A stretch of 64,000 bases of DNA from Macrocybe gigantea (taxonomy: Eukaryota > Basidiomycota > Agaricomycetes > Agaricales > Callistosporiaceae), in the NCBI GenBank assembly GCA_011319805.1, contig SJRY01000216.1:29285-93284 (forward strand), given 5' to 3'. A program made the position numbers and the translations under genes. Below are positions 1 to 11,484 of the stretch, in pieces (position 1 is the first letter of the stretch; each line of letters begins with the position of its first letter). Below the pieces are notes generated by a model, which searched no databases, was not told where the DNA came from, and saw nothing but the letters and a program-made list of their open reading frames with translations.

Positions 1-1142
1 CATAGTCGGTGAATAAAAATTTGACGGATTCAAATGCGACAGTAAGGCAAGTACATCTTGGTGGCTTCTTCCTCGGTGGTCAGTGTGTGCGAATGAGCGT
101 AGTGCGTCTGTCCGATCCTGTCGCGGTTGAGACTTGAAAGAAGACTATGATCAGGACCTATACGGCAATGCCATGGAAGACTCATGGCATGGATGAACGG
201 CCTATCTAATCACGCATCAATTTTTCTCCCTGAAAGAATCGCGCAATATGTACTGTGTTGGCGTAGTTTCTAGGCCAGCACGACGATGGCCTATGATTCA
301 AAGCCTGATGCAGCAGGAACAGTGGAGGAGGGAACCTAGCACGAGGCGCGGATATGAACGCTGGGGCCGGACGGAAGGATGGTTATAACCAGATGGGGCA
401 AGACCAATATTGATCCAGAGATCAAGAGAAGCACACCGGCTGAGATATTCAGTCGTCCTGCTCTGGTGGAATTCCTCCATAGAAAGGGCAGTTTATAGAT
501 GACAACGTGGTTCATCGCGAACATAGATGGGCCCCAAGTAGCTTGATGAAAGCTAGAAGTTGATTTCTGAGCAGAAAGAATTGAATTTGAGGCAGTAGTG
601 CGCACAAGCTATCATTCGTTCCAGCTCATGGGCAGACGCGTGGGGGAGGCTATCCATAAGGAAGAGGACCAAATAGTGCGCAACAAATCGTCCAGCTGAT
701 CCTTTCGACACGTTTACCTCTTGGACACAGGATGCTCTTGCTATGGACTAATCGAATTTCATACATAGACACATGTTGGACCTTTTTCCATCATTTTTCA
801 GGGTGAATCAATAAATGACATGTTATCGGAATGTCTCTCTTCAAGTCGGACGCATCTGCCAAGCCAGTCGTGCAGCTTGAAGTTGAATGGTTTTGGAACA
901 GTCGCTTCCACCTCTGATTCGTACTAAAGCTGATGAACAAGAGAAGATTGCTTTCGTCGTTACAGCTAGAAAAAAAAAATCAGGTGCCCTTACAGGAATC
1001 ATCTCATTCTTTTGCCCATTGGCAAGGTTACGCGCCCTTACCAGTTCCGCATCCAGCGCACCTCGAACCTTGGCTAGACCAAAAAAAATTCTCGTTCGCG
1101 TATCGGATCCGAGTAGTCCCCCATCTCGGGCTGTTAGGAATA
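1..1142. other. No gene recognised; flank of a transposon
   Basis: Short open frames exist on both strands but none shows a recognisable domain, consistent intron pattern or good start context. The stretch ends at the left inverted repeat of the element at 1145-3018. Probably intergenic or decayed transposon sequence. Confidence 0.4.
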
Positions 1143-1225
1143 TATGGCAACAGATTCTGGACAGCTCCACTTTCGTGACTGTTTTCATCACGCCCGCCTT
1201 TGTTTGGCACCAGGACCCTTACGAC
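1143..1225 (+). repeat. Left terminal inverted repeat
   Basis: The first 40 bp are almost identical to the reverse complement of 2981-3020; beyond that, small indels appear around the CACGCC and TTTGTTTGGCAC blocks. Confidence 0.65.
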
Positions 1226-1766
1226 CCCAGAAACCCCGGCGTGGCTTCAGCAAGCCTCCCAAACAGCCCTGTAGAGTGCGAGGAGGTATCGTGTCACGAG
1301 CTTTTGTCAATAACATTGGTTTTATTTTATTATATACGATGATACATGTATCTAGAGCAGTCTGTGGAACCGGAGCACCCAGAACACTCCAATTAAAACA
1401 CCTACCCACTCATTCCCCTCGACCCACTAGCACTGGTGACCTGTCAACTCTACCTTGCGAATCTGATAGCAGCCGGTTGGTGAGTTTTTCGTGATGCGAG
1501 GGCCAGTATTCCTGCTGAGCAGCAACGTGGCACAGCGCCTGAGGCCAACCGACTTAGACCGGCAGACAATTCTGGCGCGCCTTGGCGATTGAATTGCTGG
1601 CTACCAGCAGTGGTTTCGGGGGGAGAATGGCAGCCTGCGAGCGTGCGAAGGCAGACGAGAGAATGCCGGCTTTGAGCGAGCAAAGGAGGGCGACCAGCCA
1701 GTAAACGAAGTGCCAGCGCACAGAGGAGGGCCTGCCAGAGGAGCAAAGTGCCAGCGAGCGAGCGAG

Positions 1767-1834
1767 GGCAGAAAGAGAGCGAGGAGCACAGCATGGATAG
1801 GGCAGAAAGAGAGTGAGGAGCACAGCGTGGATAG
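1767..1834. repeat. Two 34-bp tandem repeats
   Basis: Two adjacent 34-bp copies begin GGCAGAAAGAGAG and differ at two positions. They lie in a purine-rich, low-complexity stretch (about 1660-1835). Confidence 0.6.
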
Positions 1835-1846
1835 GGCCTAGTGCTC

Positions 1847-1864
1847 GCAAGCATAAGCTTGCGG
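1847..1864. repeat. Short palindrome (hairpin)
   Basis: Perfect 7-bp arms CGCAAGC and GCTTGCG surround the loop ATAA, just after the 34-bp repeats. No function is assigned. Confidence 0.4.
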
Positions 1865-2440
1865 CCTACAGCGCTGGAGCCATCGCCAGCTAGGGAGTAG
1901 TGTGAGGAAAAGGAGCGCTGCCACGTATGCAGCACATACTGCCAAACAATGGTCACATGACACTTACCGCACTTGGCCGCTCTAGCTGGGCGTGCTGCTC
2001 GCCTGCTCACCATGGCAAATCCATTCTAAAATCATCACACTCATTGATCTTGATACTGCTGGAGGACAATTCCAAGCTACTCAAACATCTCGCATCTGCA
2101 GTCAACAAGAAAGGTCGTCCAGCACTGCACACATCCTTGATCACTAAGTTGCATGAAAAATATCCAAATCAGTTTAACACAGAGATAGATAGAAGTGTTG
2201 GGAGCGCGGGCATGAGAGGGACAAGGAAAGGCCGGACGGCATGGATGTGTCCGTCGGCGAGTGGAGTACGTACCGATCATGTGTATAAATAAGTGCCTGA
2301 GTCGGGCCTGCCCAATTAAGTCCCTCCGCGCATCTTGACTCAGATCCCTTACCTTCCTCGTAAGGGAATCGACTGCTCTTCATATTACTCATCATCTTCC
2401 ACTGCGGACAAAATTCAACCTCAAATATAATTTACTTATA

Positions 2441-2619
2441 ATTACTTTTATACCCTTTCTCGTATTATGTGACTGCATAGTAACATGTTTTATAGCTAGA
2501 TTCTGCCTGCGGGGCACGGACACACCCCCATCTAATGATGCATTTCGTCCCTGATTGAACCCTGGTCACAGAAAGTCACGTCCCGTGATGTGTGCGTGTT
2601 TTCGGTGAGCCCTACCTTA
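2441..2619 (+). repeat. Dispersed repeat, copy 1 (partner at 45229-45417)
   Basis: Diverged but clearly homologous to 45229-45417. Shared blocks include TACCCTTTCT, ACATGTTTTATAGCTA, CCCCCATCTAATGA and CACGTCCCGTGATGTGTGCG, in the same order and spacing. In the partner copy it lies directly downstream of a DDE transposase fragment, which suggests a transposon 3' region. Confidence 0.65.
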
Positions 2620-2937
2620 AGGGTGGGCATTTGTGGATGATCTCGCATCATGTACACTTACTTCATTCTGTATACATCTGGCTTGTCGTTTACTCGAGTC
2701 CGACTTCGTCCTCTGCAGTTTTCCCTCGAGAGGGGGTTTACACTATTGGCCGTTTCAATGCATGGCCAATTTCGCAGCCTAATATTGCTGTCATTTGCTG
2801 TCATATATAGTCAATCATCTATCGATATAATGCAATCCTGGTTATTTCACTCGCTATTCGCATGCCAAGATGCAGCCATCGTGGGCGGTGGGAGCAGGCT
2901 ACTCAACTCTGGACGTGCCAGCAAGTGCAGTTTCGGG

Positions 2938-3020
2938 GGTCCTAGGGTCCTAGTGCCAAACAAAGGGCGGGGCGTGACAATCAGTCACGAAAGTGGAGCT
3001 GTCCAGAATCTGTTGCCATA
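2938..3020 (-). repeat. Right terminal inverted repeat
   Basis: Inverted partner of 1143-1225. It ends GAATCTGTTGCCA followed by TA. Confidence 0.65.
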
Positions 3021-3425
3021 GGAATACATTCGCGAAGCCGAACTGCTGGCGACCCGTTTATTTAGCGGGCGTCCTAGACACGCCCCGGCCCAGCAAGCGG
3101 AATCGTACCTCTTACGGTACCAGCAGCCCTGCGGCCCGATTAAAGATACCCGGCAATCTATCCATTGAGCGAAAGCGAAAGATGAAGGTCAAAAGTTACT
3201 GAAGACGAAAATTGGGTAATGTCCCAACACGTCGAATCAGAATATTCCGATGCAAACTGTGATGTGTATCCCAACTGTTGATACTTAGATATAAGGTGTA
3301 TTAGAAAGCCTGCAAGCATCATCCTTTGATTCAATCAAAGTGGGACACGGAATGCTGCTTTTCCATATGTTAGGTGCAAGTGCTGAAGCTAGTCACGTGC
3401 ACACTTTTTTTTTGGGAGTCATTCC

Positions 3426-4588
3426 ATGTCAGTGTCGCTCGTCAAGGTGGTTCCGCGTCCAGCATTTCGCTGTATAAATCTACGTGCAGGTCGCCTGTTT
3501 AGCACCAAAAGCATTCTACTGGCACAAAAGATGGGAAAGAAAAGATCCAACGTCCCTTCGGAAGAGCACCTGCTGCTTCCCGAACCACCTACGAAAGCCA
3601 ACATTGTCGATACCCACACCCATCTAGCGTCAACGTTTGCCTTCTACCGCGGAAAGTACAAGGAGGGAAAGTACCAGGATCTGTTTGAGTTTGCTCGCAA
3701 CGTCTACGAAGGCCGCAATGTGGAAGCGATCGTCGATGTCTGGTGCGAACCCAACGTGTACCATATGTGGAGAGATCTTGCGGATAGCGCCTTGACTGTC
3801 GAGGATCGGGAAAACAGGTGGGCTGGAACGCAATACTGGTTCGTAATGGGTGAGTCTACATTGTCGCATTCGAGACGAATCTCCAGTTAACACTGTGGCC
3901 TCGTGAGGTGTGCACCCGTAAGTCGTCCATCCCATTCCATCCCGCTTCTCCATTATGGCCATTCAACGGATTATAGACACGAAGCCAAATCATATACCGA
4001 TGAGATCGAGAATACAATGTATACCACTTCGCCCGTTAAATTCATTTGGCGCTGACCACCGCTCAGTTTGGCCGCCATGGAACACCCCAGATGCGTTGGC
4101 TGGGGTGAGATTGGCTTAGATTATCACTATGACTTTTCGCCTCGGGACGTCCAGCGGTCGGTGTTCACGCGACAACTCAGACAGGCTGTCAGGCTCGGCA
4201 AGCCACTGACGATACACACTCGTGAAGCCGAGGAGGACACGGAACGTATCCTCGTGGCAGAAGTTCCCAAGGACCATAAGGTATATGCCATTCTCCCTGC
4301 AAGCTGATGTCATGTTGAATGCGTTTCTATGCAACGTCTAGATACACATACACTGTTTCACTGATTCCCCTGAATTTGCCCAACGACTGCTGGACTACTT
4401 CCTAACCTTTACATTGGCATCACTGGTCCGTGTGCAACCTTGTATTCGCTTTTCAGTTAGAATATCTTATTCCCTCGGCAGGCGTCATCTCATACGCCAC
4501 AAACGATAATACATCAGCAGTGATACGGCAGCTGGCTGCCGCGCACCCAGAGACGCCTCTTCGCATTCTTCTAGAATGTCAGGCTTGA
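3426..4588 (+). pseudogene. TatD-family metal-dependent hydrolase, 3'-truncated
   Basis: Six exons can be followed: 3426-3849, 3908-3917, 3977-4018, 4067-4280, 4342-4425 and 4482 onward. Metal-ligand motifs of TatD deoxyribonucleases are present in order: DTHTH, GVHPHEAK, GEIGLDYHY, IHTREAEED and HCFTDSPEF. Homology stops at LRILLE, just before the conserved ETDAPY motif that carries the last catalytic aspartate. About the last quarter of the family's usual length is therefore missing, and the stop at 4586-4588 is fortuitous. One base seems to be missing near 4400 (CC where CCC restores PNLYIG). The in-frame upstream ATG at 3426 adds an arginine-rich leader ending RLFSTKS, which resembles a mitochondrial presequence; the inner ATG is at 3531. 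It converges with the next gene, which is also cut at this point. Confidence 0.8.
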
Positions 4589-4638
4589 CGGATTCATGAG
4601 ATATACCATACTTGAGCTCATGTATCTCGACCACTCAC

Positions 4639-5011
4639 AGCGTTTCTGGGCTGCTGCACAAAAAGCTGAGCAAGCCTGATCATCTCTGGATCGTTGTTGA
4701 GAGACTTCGCTAGATCAACCATCTGATCTGCCGCGTCTTGCTGATCGCAGTTCTTGCCTGCAGCCAGCAGACTCGTGAAAGCGGTCTGCGAAATGGGATT
4801 GCACTTGGCTCCTCCTCCGGCTTTGAGCTGCAGGATGTACGTCATTGAGCTACGAAAATGCGTTTACTAGAACAGATGATACGCACGCAAGCCTGCTCCA
4901 GTCTCTGGTAGAGTCAGCGATGATCTGCGCTATCCGTTTCTGCAACGGGGCTGCAGAAATTGAAGCGAAGAGGATGGGGAAGGAGACAACAAAAGTTGCG
5001 AGCTTGACCAT
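4639..5011 (-). pseudogene. Small secreted protein (hypothetical), 3'-truncated
   Basis: The start ATG at 5011 opens a clear signal peptide (MVKLATFVVSFPILFASISA). A 55-bp intron (GTATCA...CTGCAG, 4828-4882) joins exon 1 to exon 2 (4827-4639). The mature part contains the motifs AGGGAKCNP, AAGKNCDQQDAAD and LNNDPEMIRL. This resembles small cysteine-containing secreted proteins of unknown function that are widespread in Agaricomycetes. After QPRNA comes a good donor (GTGAGT), but no following exon is found: within about 60 bp the antisense of the TatD gene begins. The C-terminal exons, which would hold more cysteines, are missing. The family recollection is from general knowledge; the truncation is seen directly. 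Confidence 0.65.
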
Positions 5012-6155
5012 TTCTGAACGTCGAACTTGAAAGGCCGAGGACGATGAAAATTAAATGACAGGTAGTAGTAGTTTCAGGCGAAAGTATATCGCTCCAGCTG
5101 CTGCTCAAAAACTAGTGAGTAAAGAAAGGATAAGTTCAAAAAAGGCCTGGCTGAAGCAGGTCGAGAATAGAAGGTCAATGAAAAGAAAAAAAGGTGTGAT
5201 GGAAATGAAGAGGCATCCGTTGTTACTGTATGGCTTTTATGCGCTTCCTTTGTGGGTGTCTGGGAACTGATGTGATTATTACCTGTATACACCAAAGGCT
5301 TAACGCATGGCATAGTACAGAAGCGCAGTCAACAGCAGGGTAGGGTAAACGAAAGCTACTCAACGGGATCTATCCAATTGTCTGTCTCCAAGATGCGGGT
5401 GTTACTGATTGTTCAAACACAGGGACTCTTGTGTTACATCGTCATCCTCGAGCTCGAGAGAACGGATCATTCTCCTCATCGAGCCTGAGAAGACCGTTTC
5501 TCAGGCGACAGTGGGGGTCTCAGAATATGATCGTGGGCTTCTGGTGGACATCCAGATGGGCGTAGCTGTATATGACGGCGACGTAACCACCATATTGCCG
5601 GGGAGACCATGCGTCTCTGATATCGGCCGTCGCTAGAGTACGCTGAACGATGAGGCTAGCCGCTGATTACGTGTCGAATTGGGTCGAGAGCGGGAACGTT
5701 GACGATGCCCTGATGGATCAAAGTTAAAGCCTCCTCCCAAAGTCACCTCTGAACCAATGCCGTACGATGGAATGGACATGGCTATGTGTACACTCTGACA
5801 CAACAATGCCTCTGATGGTTTTAAAGGCGCGGATTCACCGATTGCGATTCAAATCGCGAATCAATGAAGGGTTCTTCCATTCCAGACTGATGGGGACATG
5901 GGTTGGCTCAGAGTCGCAAATGGGTGACGAATGACGTGACGAGCCAGCCGGATGCACGATACCCTCGTTGTCGACTGTACAAGACTAGACGTTATCCCGA
6001 ATGATCCTTGTTCATGGTTATTGCAAGTTTGGTGTTATCTTGCGCTCTGTCGTAGTTTGGGCCTTGGCATTGTATCTCTGTGTCCGTCTTAGCCCGAGGT
6101 AGATGCCTGAAGTTGCCTTGACCGCTATGCTTTTTGAAGATCTTTAAGGTTGTCC
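5012..6155. other. Intergenic, no supported gene
   Basis: This holds the promoter side of the small secreted protein gene. Open frames such as 5409-5636 show no domain and no credible splice pattern. The stretch ends where the tandemly duplicated transporter segment begins (6156). Confidence 0.4.
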
Positions 6156-7413
6156 TTGATTGCATCTTGTAGTGTCTTCGTCTGGCCTGACAAGACCTTA
6201 AGATATCTGCCAAAGGGCCTTTACTTCGCAAGGAATTTGGCATGCAAATAAAAGATACATCTCAAAAAGAACAATTATTACATGTCGTAATGTCCATGGT
6301 TGCATCAGATGCTCGTAAATACAATAAGGCCATGATCCATCATGCTCAGGAGCGCACAGGAAAGCAATAGGGTATGGATTGAGTGGCGCATTGTCGGTAT
6401 CAAACTTTTGCGTCGATTGAATCGGACTTCTTGTCTCCTGTGCCCTCGGAATTGTCCAGCGCTATGGCAGAACACGTTAACAGACAGAATTCTGCACAAG
6501 CCCCGATGCACAGCTTACCTCTTTCGCGTCTCTCAATGTCTGTCCGTCGTTGTTCAGCAGATACGGCACCAAATATTATATCCATTTCTTCCAAACTCTT
6601 GCCTTTCGTCTCCGGAATAGCTCTAGGAGGAACGAAGAGAAGAGTTAGTTTGCACCAACAAGACTTGAAATCGCGAGACACACAATGAGAAGATGCCCAT
6701 AGCTCCTACATTCACAGCAGCAAACATAAGGAACATCTTGTAGCCGAGGTTTGTCTTGATATCTGGCGTCACTTTCGATACGACGAAATCTAGCCAGCAC
6801 GATCAAAGCCCGTCTCAACAACAGCCAGATGGTACCTACTCCAGAGCCATTGAGAGGAACTAGCAACAGATAAACCGTAATGACGCGTCCTTGTCGGGAA
6901 AATATCGGAGACGTAGACCAGGGAAGTGGACCTGAAGTATCTTCGGCTCGGTGCTGAATCACAGAGACGAAAATATGACTTACCCCATCCCATTGAGTAG
7001 AAGCACACATAAATGTACAACATTGCGGCCATGGCCTGTGAGGAAGGAGAAGGCGAGGGTATCTTTATCGTTGGGTCCGACAGCGGGCGGTGGGTGAGTC
7101 TTCAGGATGGCTCCGATGATGAAGAACATGGACCCCATTCCCATGGCCGAGATGAAGAGCGAGACCTTTCGTCCGAGCGTCTCGACACCGAAGAATATGA
7201 AGATCGTAGTGGCGATGACTTTCATGACGCCTACAAGCACACTCTACCCATTGACTTACTGAGGAGATGAGCAATGTGATGCAGGACTGACCATAGATTC
7301 CACTGGCAAGCAAGGAGTTCTTGGTCCAGTGTATCCAATCTATTGACAGCTTCGTCAGAAGCTGATATCTCCAGGTCATAGCTTGAAACATACAGAAGCG
7401 AAGATCTGGGGCG
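6156..7413 (-). repeat. Tandem duplication, unit A (downstream copy)
   Basis: A 1.26 kb unit, a near-duplicate of 7414-8647. The junction is GATCTGGGGCG followed by TTGATTGCATCTTG. It keeps the intact GTAAGT donor but lacks one G in the LPWVYVSD codons (near 6918). The two copies differ by many 1-3 base indels. Confidence 0.8.
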
Positions 7414-10104
7414 TTGATTGCATCTTGTAGTGTCTTCGTCTGGCCTGACAAGACCTTAAGATATCTGCCAAAGGGCCTTTACTTCGCAAGGAATTTGGCA
7501 TGCAAATAAAAGATACATCTCAAAAAGAACAATTATTACATGTCGTAATGTCCATGGTTGCATCAGATGCTCGTAAATACAATAAGGCCATGATCCATCA
7601 TGCTCAGGAGCGACAGGAAAGCAATAGGGATGACTGAGTGGCGCATGTCAGTATCAAACTTTTGCGTCGATTGAATCGGACTTCTTGTCTCCTGTGCCCG
7701 CGGAATTGTCCAGCGCTATGGCAAAACACGTTAACAGACAGAATTCTGCACAAGCCCCGATGCACAGCTCACCTTTCGCGTCTCTCAATGTCTGTCCGTC
7801 GTTGTTCAGCAGATACGGCACCAAATATTATATCCATTTCTTCCAAACTCTTGCCTTTCGTCTCCGGAATAGCTCTAGGAGGAACGAAGAGTTAGTTTGC
7901 ACCAACAAGGCTTGAAATCGCGAAACAACAATGAGAAGATGCCCATAGCTCCTACATTCACAGCAGCAAACATAAGGAACATCTTGTAGCCGAGGTTTGT
8001 CTTGATATCTGGCGTCACTTTCGATACGACGAAATCTGCCAGCACGATCAAAGCCCGTCTCAACAATAGCCATATGGTACCTACTCCAGAAGCCATTGAG
8101 AGGAACTAGCAACAGATAAACCGTAATGCCGCGTCCTTGTCGGGAAAATATCGGAGACGTAGACCCAGGGAAGTGGACCTGAAGTATCTTCGGCTCTGCT
8201 CAATAAAAGACGAAAAATATGACTACCCCATCCCATTGAGTAGAAGCACACATAAATGTACAACATTGCGGCCATGGCCTGTGAGGAAGGAGAGGCGAGG
8301 GTATCTTATCGTTGGGTCCGACAGCGGGTGGGTGAGTCTTCAGGATGGCTCCGATGATGAAGAACATGGACCCCATTCCCATGGCCGAGATGAAGAGCGA
8401 GACCTTTCGTCCGAGCGTCTCGACACCGAAGAATATGAAGATCGTAGTGGCGATGACTTTCATGACGCCTACAAGCACATCTACACATGACTTACTGAGG
8501 GAGATGGCAATGTGATGCAGGACTGACCATATTCCACTGGCAAGCAAGGAGTTCTTCGGTCCAGTGTATCCAATCTATTGACAGCTTCGTCAGAAGCTGA
8601 TATCTCCAGGTCATAGCTTGAACATACAGAAGCGAAGATCTGGGGCGCATAGTAGCTAGTCGAAAAAATCGTCATTAGAACGGAAGAAACGGACTAAAGG
8701 ACAACGTTGACACACTTGACGGAATTCTGCCCAGCCCATTGCTGCAGCAAGAAGATAACGAAAGCGATCACGAAACGAATAAAGTTGCCTTTGCCAAAGA
8801 ACGCCTCTCCTGAGTGAGAGTTCGCGCTTGCTCGGTCGTTCCTCGAGGATGGCAGCCTCAATTTCCGCCATCTCGTGATGAACCGCCTCAGAGTCTTCGC
8901 TCTCCTTGCGAAGGTAAGCAAGGTTAGCCAATGCCTCCTTATTGCGTCCGACGGATGCAAGCCAACGAGGAGATTCCTAAAGATCGTGATTGGCAACAAT
9001 GAAGGCATCAGGAGACGGTTGAAGGCTATACCTTGACCGTAAGAAGGCCAAAAGCCATAATACCAGCCGGAACGAGCTGAAATCCAAATGGAATTCTCCA
9101 AACCTTTACACCGGTCTTGATATGAATGTTGACGCCGACTACAAGACTAGATGTAAACCTACAACCCCAGAGACCGCGAGATCAGATGCGTCACGTACAG
9201 TTGATGAAATAGGAAATCATAACGCCGATGGCCACCATGATCTGGAAAAGCCCGGTGATACGCCCACGAACCTCCTTTGGCGCGCACTCAGATACGTATG
9301 CCGGAGCGACGGCAGAAATAGCGCCGATGCCCAAGCCAGAGATAACTCGGCCGGCATATATCTCGGCCAGGCCGTTCGAACCCTCGGCGACAGTTGTGAG
9401 AATCTGACGAGGTTATCAAAACGAAACAGATCACCGGGCTGTCCCAAACTCTGAGATCATATGTCATTGCTTACCGCTCCAACCAGGAAAATGACACTGA
9501 AGACAGCCATCGTGAGCCGACGACCTATCCAGGCTGCAGCAACAAAGCGGTAGAAATGCGGAGTCAGTGGGATGAGTCAACATTGATCGGATAGAGCACA
9601 AGATCCCGCATAGCCCAGAAAGGGGGTAGTGTCCCACAGTCGCCGACAGGGTTGCAGAAATCCTTACCTGAGATTGGGCACTCCCAAGGGCACCAAAGAA
9701 TGCGCCAGCTTGTAGGACTGAGACGACATTGGATGAGACCTGGTTGCTCTTGTGAACGTTGACGGATCTATCGGGATTGAGGAGACCAAAATGCTCCTGG
9801 AAGTACTCGGCATTGACAACGCCGCCACTGTTTTAGATGCGTATCAAAAACAGCGAGGGAGGACCGAAACATAAAAGCCACGGACGCTATACCACTGGAT
9901 GGAGCAGCAGTTGAGTAATGAAAGTGAAACGCAAACCAGACCGAGAAAAATAGCATACGTGTCATAACCGAACAAAACTATGCCCCAATAAACAATAAAC
10001 GCCAGCCCTTCGCAGAACTCATCAGCAGACGTAAAGACGTGGATTTAACCTAGTCTCTCACAGTATACCCTTATGTTCTTGAAGACGTTTTGCTTGACCG
10101 ACAT
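6400..10104 (-). pseudogene. MFS sugar/quinate transporter with duplicated 3' half
   Basis: The start at 10104 gives MSVKQNVFKNIR, spliced to an exon with YWGIVLFGYDT and then GGVVNAEYFQEHFG, typical of the quinate-permease branch of MFS sugar transporters. Further exons carry RVISGLGIGAIS, YVSECAPKEVRGR, WRIPFGFQLVPAG, KESPRWLASVGRN, LLQQWAGQNSVNYYAPQIF, FFGVETLGRK and PETKGKSLEEMD. These cover the usual 12 membrane segments and the sugar-porter signatures. From YYAPQIF onward the gene is present twice in tandem (units 7414-8647 and 6156-7413). Both units carry different small indels, and a further shift lies near 8860. As written neither copy gives an open reading frame, though some shifts may be assembly errors. 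A plasma-membrane proton symporter is expected. Confidence 0.75.
7414..8647 (-). repeat. Tandem duplication, unit B (upstream copy)
   Basis: A 1.23 kb unit holding the last exons of the MFS transporter, contiguous with the upstream exons. It retains LPWVYVSDIFPTRTRHYG in frame. The splice donor after MGWG reads GTAGT where unit A has GTAAGT, and it lacks single bases in the GPNDK region. Confidence 0.8.
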
Positions 10105-10479
10105 GGCGTCGACGCAACCCCAGAATTGTCAGTCCGTTTGTACGGCGGTAGTGAGCAAAGCCGAACGCAGACAGGACGGAGGAACTTGGGCATTATTGAT
10201 GAGGATATATATACTGGAAACGAACAGTGTGTGCCTAGCAGAAGCGGCTTGGGCGGGGATTTGGGAAGCTCCAAACGGCGTTGATCCATGACAAAGTCAG
10301 TCACAAGAGCATGGACACGGCGGCCCGGCCATGCCGTGGTACTTCACCAGAGCTCACTCCTCTCATTCCTTGCCTGCATTCCAGGCCACCAACAGAATTA
10401 GAGTTACCTATATCGTTTCAACGCAAGGGCTAGTATCTCCTAAAGGCGGTGAAATTCAATGAAAGGTGAAAATGAATGC

Positions 10480-11090
10480 TAACGTTCTTCAGAAGCAAGC
10501 AAACAATCATGTGAAGTTTTACAACCAGTTGCCATCTCGTCAGCTTTCTCAGACCACCTTAACTGGATATCGTGCTCAAGGAGATCAGTCTCCATTTGGA
10601 GGAAGTAAAGTTGAAGAGGGCGGCTTGCGCCAAAGGTGACATCCATATCTTCAAAGCTATGAAATCCTGCGACTACCGACCGACCGAAAAGGAAGCGAAA
10701 AGCTGTTTCCGACACACCTATGAAAGCAACGTGGCGCCAATGGCGCCAAGCCCTCGTAGGCGAAATCGGTAATCGTGACAGGTGTAAATTTTGACACGAC
10801 AAGATCTGATGCCGCGATCACTGGCGCTCGCTCCAAAACTACTGCGACGCGTTCGCAAAGGCCAGGTCAAAAGGCGTGGTCTAGTCGGAAAAACGTCGGA
10901 AGCGTACTTCCAAGGAAGCGACCCATAAAGGAGCCCATCAATTTTCCCAAGCTTAACGAACCCCAACCCATGGACTAGAGAAGCAAACATGGATGTGAAC
11001 AGCGGCTGCCATGTCTTTGCGGGCTGCAGCGCGTATATGTCTCGAGGAAGGCGCTGACGGTGACCAGCAAATTCATGTCCAGCGCCGAGA
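10480..11090 (-). pseudogene. Decayed fragment of a related MFS transporter
   Basis: Broken frames contain recognisable remnants of the same family: a stretch ending LVHGLG (compare YSMGWG), SLPWKYASDVFPTRPR (compare PLPWVYVSDIFPTRTR) and SFEDMDVTFGA (compare SLEEMDIIFGA). Their order and spacing match the 3' half of the transporter. Substitutions and frame breaks are far more numerous than in the tandem copies, so this is an old relict. It lies on the same strand just upstream of the transporter start. Confidence 0.6.
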
Positions 11091-11318
11091 TGAAATAACT
11101 CTGTTTATAACCCGATCGACAAGGCAGAAAATCAACAACAAAAAGGTGCAGCGCAGGGTCAACTTGTGATCAGGGAATCATGTGAAACCAAGAAAGAAAA
11201 AAGAGATCGGACCTTCACGACGCCAGACCCAAGAAGCGCGTTATTGGTGCCTGTGTGCAGTGTTGTGCCGGTCCTGTAGAAAAGTCGAAAGTCACTTGAA
11301 TGACTGTCAAGACTATTC

Positions 11319-11342
11319 GTCGACTCTTATGTAAGAGTCGAC
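11319..11342. repeat. Palindrome in the subterminal region of the hAT element
   Basis: Perfect 11-bp arms GTCGACTCTTA and TAAGAGTCGAC are separated by TG. It lies 61 bp inside the left end and may be a transposase-binding or hairpin site. Confidence 0.5.
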
Positions 11343-11484
11343 GACTTTTGTCACATGATACATGTCTTTACCTTTTATGGATGCAATTAGATAATACAAT
11401 GCCTTCAAGATTATCTGGGCAGTACGTTTGTAGTCGCTCTCGCCGAATTGCTACAAACATGTCCTCTGTACCACGAAATACAAC

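Larger units (their letters stand above)
1145..3018. mobile_element. Non-autonomous DNA transposon, TA-flanked, Tc1/mariner-like
   Basis: Two inverted arms of about 80 bp bound this 1.9 kb stretch (1143-1225 and 2938-3020). They begin TGGCAACAGATTCTGGAC and are flanked at both ends by TA, as expected for Tc1/mariner-type insertion. No transposase is preserved inside. An internal segment (2441-2619) matches the sequence lying downstream of the DDE transposase fragment near 45 kb, so this may be a deleted relative of that element. The arms and TA flanks are seen directly; the family assignment is inference. Confidence 0.55.
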
